DNA of 47,237 nt from a virus. The number at the start of each line of letters is the position of its first letter. Within the stretch, counting starts at the first letter, position 1. The notes beneath the pieces were generated by a model, which was not told where the DNA came from, did not search any database, and saw only the letters and a list, made by a program, of their open reading frames with translations. Location: IMG/VR virus record IMGVR_UViG_3300032242_001702, positions 1 to 47,237 of that record. One strand, written 5' to 3'. The translations under genes and the position numbers were made by a program. Positions 41,759-47,237 of this stretch are shown in pieces.

Positions 41759-42466
41759 ATGACTGCACTTTCCAATAGCACAGCGCTTCTCGCACAGCGT
41801 GACGAATATTTTGCATCGGTCGACAAGTTCGCGGCGCAAGAGGCGCTCGGCGTCGACAGCCGTCCCAACTGGCTCAAGGCTACGGTCCGCGCGGCGCACA
41901 ACGGCGTGATCGCGGCTGACGAAAGCAAAGCGATCTATGAGCGTTACATTGAGCGCGTCTCAAAGAAGGCGGCGCATCTGCACAAGTCGCTGTCGGTCCG
42001 CGCAAGCGAATTGAAAGAGATCATTACCTATGCAGGTTTGAACACGGTCGACGCCGTCGCGGTGATCGACGGGGTGCAGGACATTATCCGTGACCGTCGG
42101 GACGCGAAGCTAGCTAGCAAAACATTTTGGCAATCAACTCTCGCGATCTCGAAGAAGCAAAACGCGAACGCAAAAATCGCGCTGACGGCGGATGAGATTG
42201 AGGCGTGCATTGCCACGGACGAAAAAGAAAAGACGCTCCTCACTGATCTGGAGGCTGATTACAAGCGCCTATTCAAGCGGGTTGCTGAGGCTGAGAAAGC
42301 TGACGGCGGCGCGGCTGATTATGTGAAGGACGCGCTCGCATCTGTCGGCAACGCTATCGTGGAAGCGGGCGGCGAATTGCCTGCAATGTCGAAAGACGAA
42401 AAGAAACTCCGCGCGGCTATGATCCTCGTCGCGCAAGCGCAGTCGCAAGGCTCGCTTCAAATCTGA
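41759..42466 (+). CDS. 235-residue helical early protein, unknown function
   Basis: Begins MTALSNSTALLAQRDEYF; long charged helices follow (YERYIERVSKKAAHLHKSLSVRASELKEII, LLTDLEADYKRLFKRVAEAEKADG), so a coiled-coil or helical bundle. Largest protein of the early region before the ATPase. AGGGG lies before the ATG. Possible roles are DNA-bound structural or host-interfering protein; no motif supports a choice. Two hairpins follow the stop. Confidence 0.6.
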   Translation: MTALSNSTALLAQRDEYFASVDKFAAQEALGVDSRPNWLKATVRAAHNGVIAADESKAIYERYIERVSKKAAHLHKSLSVRASELKEIITYAGLNTVDAVAVIDGVQDIIRDRRDAKLASKTFWQSTLAISKKQNANAKIALTADEIEACIATDEKEKTLLTDLEADYKRLFKRVAEAEKADGGAADYVKDALASVGNAIVEAGGELPAMSKDEKKLRAAMILVAQAQSQGSLQI

Positions 42467-42473
42467 CAAGTTA

Positions 42474-42501
42474 CGACGCGCGGCTTGGTCTCCGCGCGTC
42501 G
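42474..42501 (+). terminator. Strong hairpin after the 235-residue gene (terminator-like)
   Basis: CGACGCGCGG and CCGCGCGTCG form a 10-bp stem with an 8-base loop, seven bases after the stop. There is no T-run after it, so it could be a rho-dependent terminator, an RNA processing site or a stability element. Confidence 0.5.
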
Positions 42502-42512
42502 GCCCCTGCTGG

Positions 42513-42535
42513 CTGGTCGGATTTAATCCGGCCAG
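42513..42535 (+). terminator. Second hairpin (terminator-like)
   Basis: CTGGTCGGA and TCCGGCCAG form a 9-bp stem around TTTAA, with one G-T pair, just after the first hairpin. Again no T-run. The tandem pair suggests an mRNA end or protective structure. Confidence 0.45.
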
Positions 42536-42583
42536 TCGGTCGGCCATCAAATCATAAAATCTCGATATACATAAAACGTATAG

Positions 42584-42671
42584 CTATCATAAACGCTATG
42601 CGTATTTGGCTATCATCGAGCCTAACTATCATCGCGTTGCAAAAGCGGTCGGCTGTTCGCGTAACTATCAC
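42584..42671. repeat. Iteron-like CTATCAT repeats
   Basis: CTATCAT occurs at 42584, 42610 and 42626 and CTATCAC at 42665, in the non-coding 42536-42742 gap. The spacings (26, 16 and 39 bases) are not regular. A possible protein-binding cluster or origin element; weak. Confidence 0.35.
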
Positions 42672-42722
42672 GCGCTGCGAGGGCTGTCGGCTGTCTATGC
42701 GTTGCAGCGGCCTTCGGCTGCA

Positions 42723-42738
42723 TTACCCCGAAAGGTAA
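42723..42738. repeat. Dispersed inverted repeat (perfect, at a ribosome site)
   Basis: TTACCC-CGAA-AGGTAA; the right arm is the ribosome site of the 35-residue membrane peptide, ATG five bases after. Confidence 0.85.
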
Positions 42739-42742
42739 CATC

Positions 42743-42850
42743 ATGTCATCAACTACATTCATTCGATACATCACGGCCATATTCATTCTCATGGTGATCT
42801 ATGAGATCGCCATAACTGTGACGCTGCTGATCAACGCGGCCATTCGATAA
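42743..42850 (+). CDS. 35-residue membrane microprotein
   Basis: A very short frame: MSSTTFIRYITAIFILMVIYEIAITVTLLINAAIR. Almost all of it is one hydrophobic helix, so it is a single-span membrane peptide. Its ribosome site (AAAGGTAAC) is the right arm of a perfect inverted repeat (42723-42738). The stop lies at the start of the next inverted-repeat copy, so expression of the run of small genes is linked to the repeat. Role unknown. Confidence 0.55.
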   Translation: MSSTTFIRYITAIFILMVIYEIAITVTLLINAAIR

Positions 42851-42864
42851 CCTTTGGAGGTAAC

Positions 42865-43029
42865 ATGGAACTCGAAGCCACACATCTTCGCGACGACAAG
42901 TATTGCGTCCGTCCCAAAGGCCAGCTCGGCACAATGGGCTGGCATCCACGCCCGTGGACTGCCGTGTTCATTCGCGCCCGCAATCCGCAACATGCCGTGC
43001 TCAAAGCAAGCATTTACTTCCAAAGGTAA
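42865..43029 (+). CDS. 54-residue early protein
   Basis: MELEATHLRDDKYCVRPKGQ, then GWHPRPWTAVFIRARNPQHAVLKASIYF. Its ribosome site GGAGGTAAC is the right arm of the inverted repeat at 42848-42863, and its stop codon TAA is the end of the next copy (43014-43029). Short Trp/Arg-rich product of unknown function. Confidence 0.55.
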   Translation: MELEATHLRDDKYCVRPKGQLGTMGWHPRPWTAVFIRARNPQHAVLKASIYFQR

Positions 43030-43031
43030 CA

Positions 43032-43199
43032 ATGGATTTTGAATATTTCTCTTATGGCGCACTCATTACCCTCATGGGTATTGTCTGCCTCACATTGCTC
43101 TGGGCGGCATGGGAAGAAGGCGTGCTTCCCTATTTGATCGGGTTCGTTGTCATTAGCTATGTCGTCGGCCGGATCGCCAAGAATTACTTTGAGGGGTAA
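43032..43199 (+). CDS. 55-residue membrane protein
   Basis: Two hydrophobic segments: FSYGALITLMGIVCLTLLWAA and GVLPYLIGFVVISYVVG. AAAGGTAAC upstream is a repeat arm; the stop TAA is the end of the next repeat copy (43184-43199). An internal copy (43066) encodes ITLMG. Likely a small inner-membrane protein; early phage membrane peptides often interfere with host or superinfecting phages, but this is inference. Confidence 0.6.
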   Translation: MDFEYFSYGALITLMGIVCLTLLWAAWEEGVLPYLIGFVVISYVVGRIAKNYFEG

Positions 43200-43201
43200 C
43201 A

Positions 43202-43465
43202 ATGATGACTTTACCTGAAGAGGAAATTGCACAGCACGAGCTGCGTGCCGCTCTGATGCTGCTTCTAACGTCGACAACCCAAAACATGTTTATCGAGGCA
43301 TGTGCTGCTGTGCTTGACCAGATCTCTGCTCGGCAGATCGTCACGCAATACGACGTGACGCTGGCAAACGACATGTATCAGGGCTTGGCACGGCTCGCCA
43401 ATGCCAAACCTCGCGCCTTGCACACATACCAATTTCGATACTTACCCCACGAGGTAAAACCATGA
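43202..43465 (+). CDS. 87-residue early protein, unknown function
   Basis: MMTLPEEEIAQHELRAALMLLLTSTTQ, helical, ending RYLPHEVKP. GGGGTAACA before the ATG is a repeat arm. An imperfect repeat (43211) is within the gene and a perfect one (43442-43457) encodes LPHEV at the C-terminus and contains the next ribosome site. Stop overlaps the next ATG (ATGA). Confidence 0.55.
   Translation: MMTLPEEEIAQHELRAALMLLLTSTTQNMFIEACAAVLDQISARQIVTQYDVTLANDMYQGLARLANAKPRALHTYQFRYLPHEVKP
43442..43457. repeat. Dispersed inverted repeat (perfect, at a ribosome site)
   Basis: TTACCC-CACG-AGGTAA; the next ATG starts five bases later. The related copy at 43700 has the same spacer. Confidence 0.85.
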
Positions 43466-43614
43466 CATACATTGCATTAGCCAAAGGCAGGCGCATCGTC
43501 GTCGAGGCTGTCAATGAGACTGCTGCACGGCAGCAAGCGCAGAAGATCCTCAAAACCAAATCAATGCACGCAATCATTATCATGCTGCCTGAGCAGCCGC
43601 ACAAAGGGAGATGA
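43462..43614 (+). CDS. 50-residue early protein
   Basis: MTYIALAKGRRIVVEAVNETAARQQAQKILKTK, then a hydrophobic HAIIIML segment. GAGGTAAAACC precedes the ATG and is the repeat arm. No family recognised. Confidence 0.5.
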   Translation: MTYIALAKGRRIVVEAVNETAARQQAQKILKTKSMHAIIIMLPEQPHKGR

Positions 43615-43617
43615 GTG

Positions 43618-43746
43618 ATGCACAAGCGCGAACCCAAGTATGACGTCAAGTCTGTAGCTGATCGCTACTTCAAAGAACAATGCAAACGTCTGGGATCAAT
43701 TACCCCACGAGGTAGACCATGCAAGACAAAACCCAAAAGCGTATAA
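43618..43746 (+). CDS. 42-residue basic early protein
   Basis: MHKREPKYDVKSVADRYFKEQCKRLG. A GTG codon just upstream (43615) could be the start. It overlaps the following gene by 28 bases; the inverted repeat at 43700 encodes TPRG near the C-terminus. Real gene status uncertain. Confidence 0.4.
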   Translation: MHKREPKYDVKSVADRYFKEQCKRLGSITPRGRPCKTKPKSV

Positions 43747-43943
43747 CAATCAGATGCGAACAATGTAATGGCGACAGTATCTATGGCACAGCACAATGCA
43801 CATGGAGTGACGCCAACCAAAATTGGGAAATCCAAGATTGGGAACCAGAGAATATGTGCAACAAATGCGGCGAGACTACATTCAAAGAAGTCGAGTTGGT
43901 CTGGTCGAGCGAAATACCTCAGGAGGTAATGGATGGAGGATGA
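43719..43943 (+). CDS. 74-residue zinc-ribbon-like protein
   Basis: Two CxxC pairs, CEQC and CNKC, about 35 residues apart with Trp/Asp-rich strands between, are consistent with a small zinc ribbon. GAGGTAGACC before the ATG is a repeat arm. A copy of the repeat near the end (43914) provides the ribosome site for the next gene. May bind nucleic acid or a partner protein. Confidence 0.6.
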   Translation: MQDKTQKRITIRCEQCNGDSIYGTAQCTWSDANQNWEIQDWEPENMCNKCGETTFKEVELVWSSEIPQEVMDGG

Positions 43944-44235
43944 GTTAGCTCTCTATTACATCTGCCTTGATGAGGGGCATACAGGTGACGAACTAATCGT
44001 GTGGGCATCGAGTGCAAGCGAGGCTGTCTATCTGTTTGTCAAATACCGTATCACAGATAACGGCATCGAAAGTGACGAGTCTCGCACACCCAATTTTTGG
44101 CTCGGCCAGATCGCTATCGTATACCGATTACCTAAACAAGTAACAGGTATGTCGCGCGTGCTGCATTGGCACAACGACATCCAAAGAAAAGATTATCGCA
44201 AACCTAAATTTCTGGAGGTGCAAGAGGAGGAATAA
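43933..44235 (+). CDS. 100-residue early protein, unknown function
   Basis: MEDELALYYICLDEGHTGDELIVWASSASEAVYLFV, then WLGQIAIVYRLPKQVTG. Strand-helix mix. GGAGGTAATGG before the ATG is a repeat arm; an imperfect copy (44128) encodes LPKQV. Ends with AGGAGG, which serves the next gene. Confidence 0.55.
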   Translation: MEDELALYYICLDEGHTGDELIVWASSASEAVYLFVKYRITDNGIESDESRTPNFWLGQIAIVYRLPKQVTGMSRVLHWHNDIQRKDYRKPKFLEVQEEE

Positions 44236-44427
44236 TTGATCGCAGAGTTATTGGGTTTCTCTATCTACGCATTGCTCGTTTGGTTTTTGAGCGAGTCCCT
44301 TATCAAAGTTGTTCTTACCCAAGGAGGTAATTATGAAGGTCAAGATCTACCGGACTATTTCCGACATGTTCTACGCGATCGCGCGCACCGCGTTTCACTA
44401 CGCAATGCGGATGGCGGACAAGGCTGA
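44236..44427 (+). CDS. Small membrane protein with TTG start
   Basis: Starts at TTG immediately after AGGAGGAATAA. The first 30 residues (LLGFSIYALLVWFLSESLIKVVL) form a membrane segment; the rest overlaps the next gene in another frame by 95 bases and has unusual composition. The N-terminal part is credible; the tail is less so. Confidence 0.4.
   Translation: MIAELLGFSIYALLVWFLSESLIKVVLTQGGNYEGQDLPDYFRHVLRDRAHRVSLRNADGGQG
44315..44330. repeat. Dispersed inverted repeat (perfect, at a ribosome site)
   Basis: TTACCC-AAGG-AGGTAA, directly before the ATG at 44333; GGAGGT is a strong Shine-Dalgarno. Confidence 0.85.
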
Positions 44428-44551
44428 CGACGCAGCATGGAACAATATGTCACCTGAAGAACAGGAATGTATCGAAGCACTTACTGATGAAGCATATGCA
44501 AACATCATGGCTGCGGTCGAATACCCCACAGCACCACATCTTCCCTCGTGA
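44333..44551 (+). CDS. 72-residue helical early protein
   Basis: MKVKIYRTISDMFYAIARTAFHYAMRMADKADDAAW and MSPEEQECIEALTDEAYANIMAAVEY. GGAGGTAATT before the ATG is the right arm of a perfect inverted repeat (44315-44330). The next inverted repeat (44541) overlaps its stop. Function unknown. Confidence 0.55.
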   Translation: MKVKIYRTISDMFYAIARTAFHYAMRMADKADDAAWNNMSPEEQECIEALTDEAYANIMAAVEYPTAPHLPS

Positions 44552-44558
44552 GGTAATC

Positions 44559-44726
44559 ATGACCCCCGATCTTATCCCTATTCGTTTTTTGATTATGCAA
44601 CTGCGTAAACAGATCGAGGAGTTGGAGTGGCAGGGCGATCATCCTTCGCTGCCCGTGCTTCGCTCGCAACTCGCGGACTGCCTGCGTGAACAGGCTGAGG
44701 GTAAGACCTACATGCCTACCTTTTGA
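44559..44726 (+). CDS. 55-residue early protein
   Basis: MTPDLIPIRFLIMQLRKQIEELEW, then SLPVLRSQLADCLREQAEG. GAGGTAATC upstream is a repeat arm (44541-44556), and the stop lies within the following copy (44716-44731). Helical, no domain. Confidence 0.55.
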   Translation: MTPDLIPIRFLIMQLRKQIEELEWQGDHPSLPVLRSQLADCLREQAEGKTYMPTF

Positions 44727-44736
44727 GGTAATGCGG

Positions 44737-44835
44737 GTGGCTTGCGTGACGCTGCTCTGCTTCGGCAAACCCAAGACTTGGAAGCAGCAGAAACAAGCCG
44801 CCCCGCCATCACAACATAACAGCATAGGAGATTAA
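44737..44835 (+). CDS. Possible 32-residue early peptide
   Basis: From a GTG eight bases after the GAGG of the repeat arm; an ATG at 44731 is too close to the ribosome site. VACVTLLCFGKPKTW start, then Lys/Gln/Ala-rich. Ends where the next gene begins (AGGAGATTAAAGTG). Weak. Confidence 0.3.
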   Translation: MACVTLLCFGKPKTWKQQKQAAPPSQHNSIGD

Positions 44836-44836
44836 A

Positions 44837-45253
44837 GTGAATATCGCTGAGACGATGATCCATAAAATACAAACCATGAACGACCAGTTTCTACTCAAGG
44901 GATACTTTGAAATGCCAGGCTGGGAGAGTGGCTATGAGATCCCGCACCAGTCCCTGCGCGCACTCATGCGTGTCGTGGCCAGACAAGAGGCGCGTCCGTT
45001 TATTTTCACTGCAGGGAACTGGTTGCATGTGCCGCGCACCAAAACCTGCTCGTTCATCTGGGCGCCACTTACCTTGGCAGGTAACGAGGTCAGTTATCGC
45101 TACGCCGCTACATCAAACCATCAAGACATCTCATATCGGGCTTACACCAAACACTTCGATTTCTATTTCAAGAGCAAGGAACTTCTCTATGATTACATGC
45201 GTCAGGTCATGTCTGACCCTGACGATCGCAAGAAACTCAAGTTACCTTGGTAG
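44837..45253 (+). CDS. 138-residue early protein, unknown function
   Basis: GTG start with AGGAG nine bases before. MNIAETMIHKIQTMNDQFLLKGYFEMPGWESG, then VARQEARPFIFTAGNWLHVPRTKTCSFIWAPL and a KHFDFYFKSKELLYDYM segment. Mixed alpha/beta fold; not recognised. A perfect inverted repeat (45069-45084) encodes TLAGN and another (45242) lies at the stop. Confidence 0.6.
   Translation: MNIAETMIHKIQTMNDQFLLKGYFEMPGWESGYEIPHQSLRALMRVVARQEARPFIFTAGNWLHVPRTKTCSFIWAPLTLAGNEVSYRYAATSNHQDISYRAYTKHFDFYFKSKELLYDYMRQVMSDPDDRKKLKLPW
45069..45084. repeat. Dispersed inverted repeat (perfect)
   Basis: TTACCT-TGGC-AGGTAA inside the 138-residue early gene, encoding TLAGN. Confidence 0.85.
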
Positions 45254-45258
45254 GTATT

Positions 45259-45492
45259 ATGAATTGGAAGAAGTTAGACCCGACCACATTAGATCGGGAT
45301 GAGCTCTTGGCTTTGGTCATCAACATGCGGACTGAGCTCAATCAGATTGAACGCCCGCACAACAAGGAGATCCGCTCGCTGAAGGTGCAGCTCGCCAACG
45401 AGAAGCGCAAAATCAAACTGGTCTATAAAAAATACAAGGCGTGGCGTATCAAGCATAGCCGCCGCCTGTCGGTTACCGAGAGGAGTAAGTAG
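45259..45492 (+). CDS. 77-residue coiled-coil protein
   Basis: MNWKKLDPTTLDRDELLALVINMRTELNQI then RSLKVQLANEKRKIKLVYKKYKAWRIKHSRR: a Lys-rich heptad pattern. AGGTATT before the ATG is the right arm of an inverted-repeat copy (45242-45257). Probably a small helical DNA or protein binding protein. Confidence 0.55.
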   Translation: MNWKKLDPTTLDRDELLALVINMRTELNQIERPHNKEIRSLKVQLANEKRKIKLVYKKYKAWRIKHSRRLSVTERSK

Positions 45493-45566
45493 ACAATAGG
45501 TAAAAGATAAATTACATTGACTACCATTCCAATCTTGATTGCATAACACCATCACAGGATACCACC

Positions 45567-45836
45567 ATGACAACTTCTATTGACGATATCCTTACCCAAC
45601 GGGGTAAGACGCATGGCGATTATAAAGACCATGCCAGCATTACACAGATGCTCAAGCAGATGATGCGTCGGGGTAAGAACTGGCCGACGCTTTACATGAC
45701 CGAGCAAGAGACGCTCGACATGATCGCACACAAGATCGGACGTATTCTCGCAGGTGATCCACACTTCCAGGATCACTGGGATGACATCGCAGGCTACGCC
45801 AAACTTGTAGCCAATGAACACCAAGGCAAGAACTAA
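45567..45836 (+). CDS. DUF6378-like early phage protein
   Basis: 89 residues: SIDDILTQRGKTHGDYKDHASITQMLKQMM, NWPTLYMTEQETLDMIAHKIGRILAGDPHFQDHWDDIAGYAKLV. The R-G-x-THGD...HW-DI-GYA pattern is a conserved small phage family (DUF6378 as I recall), with a fold similar to MazG-type nucleotide pyrophosphohydrolases. The gene stands before the AAA+ ATPase. A perfect inverted repeat (45592-45607) encodes TQRGK. Confidence 0.7.
   Translation: MTTSIDDILTQRGKTHGDYKDHASITQMLKQMMRRGKNWPTLYMTEQETLDMIAHKIGRILAGDPHFQDHWDDIAGYAKLVANEHQGKN
45592..45607. repeat. Dispersed inverted repeat (perfect)
   Basis: TTACCC-AACG-GGGTAA inside the DUF6378-like gene, encoding TQRGK. Confidence 0.85.
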
Positions 45837-45888
45837 TTACCTTTCCAAGTAACGCCCCCACCACGGGCTACACCCACAGGAGTCTACC

Positions 45889-46965
45889 ATGTATCTTTCT
45901 ACAGTGTCTAAGCGCGCCACCGCTATGTATCAGTCCGGCAAGTGCTTCTACTTCAAGTCCGGTCCTGGCATCGGCAAGACATCTACCGTCACTGCTGTTG
46001 TGCCAGAGATCGCTACCTCGCTAGGTAAATCTCTCGGCTTCGTTCTCATCAATGGTCCGCTGCTCACGCCTGCTGATGCTGTCGGGTATCTCGTGCCCAA
46101 GCACACTGACACTGGTCGTGTCGAGTCGGTCTACACCGATCCGTTCTGGTGGCGCACCTCGGAAGGTAAGCGTCTCGAGGAATACGACGGCGGCATCATC
46201 TTCGTCGACGAGGCTGACAAGATGGATACCGACGTCAAGAAGATCATCGGTGAGATGGCTCTGTCCGGTCGCTGCGGTCCGCATCAGGTTCCTGATGGCT
46301 GGGTCGTATGGATGGCGGGCAATCGTTCGCAGGATCGTTCGGGTTCAACCAAAGAACTCGATCACTTGATCAATCGTCGTTGCGAGATCGACGTGACCCC
46401 CGACCTTCCAGGCTGGGAGACATGGGCGCACAAGCACGGTGTGCATCCTGCTATCATCACGTTCGCGGCGCAGAACCCCAACGTCGTGTTCCCTGAAGGC
46501 GTGCCAGAAAAGCAAGGTCCGTTCTGCACGCCTCGTGCGCTCGTTGCGTGCGGCGAGATGCTGTCGCTCATGGCTGACGACGACGACAATCTGCCAACCG
46601 ACTCCGACGCTATCGAGCTTGCGTCTGGTTTCATCGGTGGTCCTGCGTCTGCTCAGTTGTTCGCGACCCTGCGCCTCGCTGCCGAGCTGCCGCCGTTCGA
46701 TCAGATCCTTACCTCTCCAGGTACGGTCAAGGTTCCGACCAAGCCGGATGCGCAGATGCTCGTTGCTTACAATCTTGCAGCGCGCACCGACGCTTCCACC
46801 CTCGGTCCGATCATCACCTATGTCGAGCGCCTGCCCGCTGACTTCGCAGTCACGTTCGCCAAGGCTGTCGTCACGCGCAACACAGCACTCGTTGCTCGTC
46901 CCGAGATGCTCGCGTGGGCCAAGCGTAACAACTCTCTGATGACGACGCTCGCGTTGCTCAAGTGA
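45889..46965 (+). CDS. AAA+ ATPase, MoxR/CobS-like
   Basis: 358 residues with AGGAG before the ATG. Walker A GPGIGKTS at 25-32; Walker B IIFVDEAD with D107/E108; ELDHLINRRCEI as sensor 2-like segment. The closest architecture is that of phage MoxR-like AAA+ proteins, which remodel partner proteins. A VWA-type partner often follows; none is visible before the window ends. Repeat copies lie at 46013 and 46709. Confidence 0.85.
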   Translation: MYLSTVSKRATAMYQSGKCFYFKSGPGIGKTSTVTAVVPEIATSLGKSLGFVLINGPLLTPADAVGYLVPKHTDTGRVESVYTDPFWWRTSEGKRLEEYDGGIIFVDEADKMDTDVKKIIGEMALSGRCGPHQVPDGWVVWMAGNRSQDRSGSTKELDHLINRRCEIDVTPDLPGWETWAHKHGVHPAIITFAAQNPNVVFPEGVPEKQGPFCTPRALVACGEMLSLMADDDDNLPTDSDAIELASGFIGGPASAQLFATLRLAAELPPFDQILTSPGTVKVPTKPDAQMLVAYNLAARTDASTLGPIITYVERLPADFAVTFAKAVVTRNTALVARPEMLAWAKRNNSLMTTLALLK

Positions 46966-47051
46966 ACTACAAAATGCGCAACAGCGATTTTTATGAGCGC
47001 ATCGAGGAAAAGTTCAATCGTGTTCGGTGGGGTCATCTCACCGAGCACTAG
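46962..47051 (+). CDS. Possible 29-residue peptide after the ATPase
   Basis: A GTG overlapping the ATPase stop starts a short frame, MNYKMRNSDFYERIEEKFNRVRWG; an ATG is four codons in. Coupled overlap supports it, but no family is known and the size is small. Confidence 0.4.
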   Translation: MNYKMRNSDFYERIEEKFNRVRWGHLTEH

Positions 47052-47099
47052 CAACACTATATGCAGATACTCAACAAACTAAAGGAATGGGATAATACC

Positions 47100-47237
47100 A
47101 TGACACGGAAAACTTATCGCATCGAACTCAAGATCGACTTCGAGGACGACGCGCGCCACGAGCATATGAACCAAGTGGCTGTCGGCGTCGCACAACAAAT
47201 GCTTGCCGCGGCAACTCTTCTCTGCGATGGGCGCAAA
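47100..47237 (+). CDS. Unknown early protein (3' partial)
   Basis: Starts MTRKTYRIELKIDFEDDARHEHMNQVAVGVAQQM and is open at the window end. AAAGGA lies before the ATG. The product begins with a strand-rich segment and a helix. No family recognised in the part seen. Confidence 0.55.
   Translation, partial: MTRKTYRIELKIDFEDDARHEHMNQVAVGVAQQMLAAATLLCDGRK

Noticed and set aside
40463-42742. tRNA genes as integration site
   Set aside because: No cloverleaf with acceptor and T-arm consensus was found on either strand.
42606-42797. 63-residue frame over the CTATCAT repeats
   Set aside because: TTG start without a ribosome site, and it overlaps the better supported membrane peptide gene.
460-46724. 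The inverted repeats as a CRISPR array
   Set aside because: Spacing is irregular, copies lie inside genes, and no cas gene is present.
460-46724. The inverted repeats as small transposable elements
   Set aside because: A 16-bp insertion would shift the reading frame, there are no target duplications, and most copies keep one frame.
1-47237. Joining the window ends into a circle
   Set aside because: The open frames at the two ends happen to be in phase, but there is no sequence overlap and the joined protein would fuse unrelated segments.

Overview
This window is most of a tailed double-stranded DNA phage or prophage genome, probably a short-tailed (podovirus-type) temperate phage of a Gram-negative host. 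The evidence is a portal/terminase/capsid/scaffold set, a GNAT protein and lytic transglycosylase among the virion genes, a lysis cassette with a lipoprotein o-spanin, and a tyrosine recombinase. An alphaproteobacterial host is likely from the overall look of the proteins, but this is inference. No host gene is visible and both ends cut through coding sequence (positions 1 and 47237), so the complete genome is larger than the window.

Layout. (1) 1-3438, plus strand: 3' part of a primase-polymerase/helicase fusion, a small basic protein and a DUF1003 membrane protein. (2) 3260-36650, minus strand: one long, tightly packed late operon. Read in transcription order from 36650 downwards it holds portal, small head-associated proteins, scaffold, major coat protein with a strong terminator, a further small protein with a second terminator, adaptors, tail fibre genes, membrane/lysis cassette, tail structural proteins, internal virion proteins (including a lytic transglycosylase and a 2299-residue polyvalent protein), an HNH-like protein and a metallophosphoesterase. 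(3) 36739-38902, plus strand: small terminase-like protein, a small protein and large terminase, divergent from the portal. (4) 38899-40462, minus strand: integrase, excisionase-like HTH protein and a small acidic protein. (5) 40463-41004: a repeat-rich control region. (6) 41005-47237, plus strand: a string of very small, mostly unrecognised early genes, ending in an AAA+ MoxR-type ATPase.

The most striking signal is not a gene. A short inverted repeat, TTACCY-N4-RGGTAA, occurs about 50 times across the window: 16 perfect 16-bp copies, 3 with a 5-nt loop between TTACC and GGTAA, and about 29 with one mismatch. Fewer than one of all these together would be expected by chance. Copies lie inside genes for replication, virion, integration and early proteins as well as between genes. 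The asymmetric variant (TTACCC left arm, AGGTAA right arm) follows the direction of transcription on both strands. In the small early genes the right arm supplies the Shine-Dalgarno and sometimes the stop codon. The copies are nearly absent from the tail-fibre/lysis region. This could be an RNA hairpin system acting on translation or mRNA processing, or a multi-site operator (stoperator-like) system.

How the parts work together: the early plus-strand genes (AAA+ ATPase, primase-helicase) prepare replication. Integrase and excisionase-like protein handle lysogeny. Terminase and portal drive packaging. The minus-strand operon makes the virion and then lyses the host through endolysin, holin and spanins. 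No lysogeny repressor could be recognised in the window.
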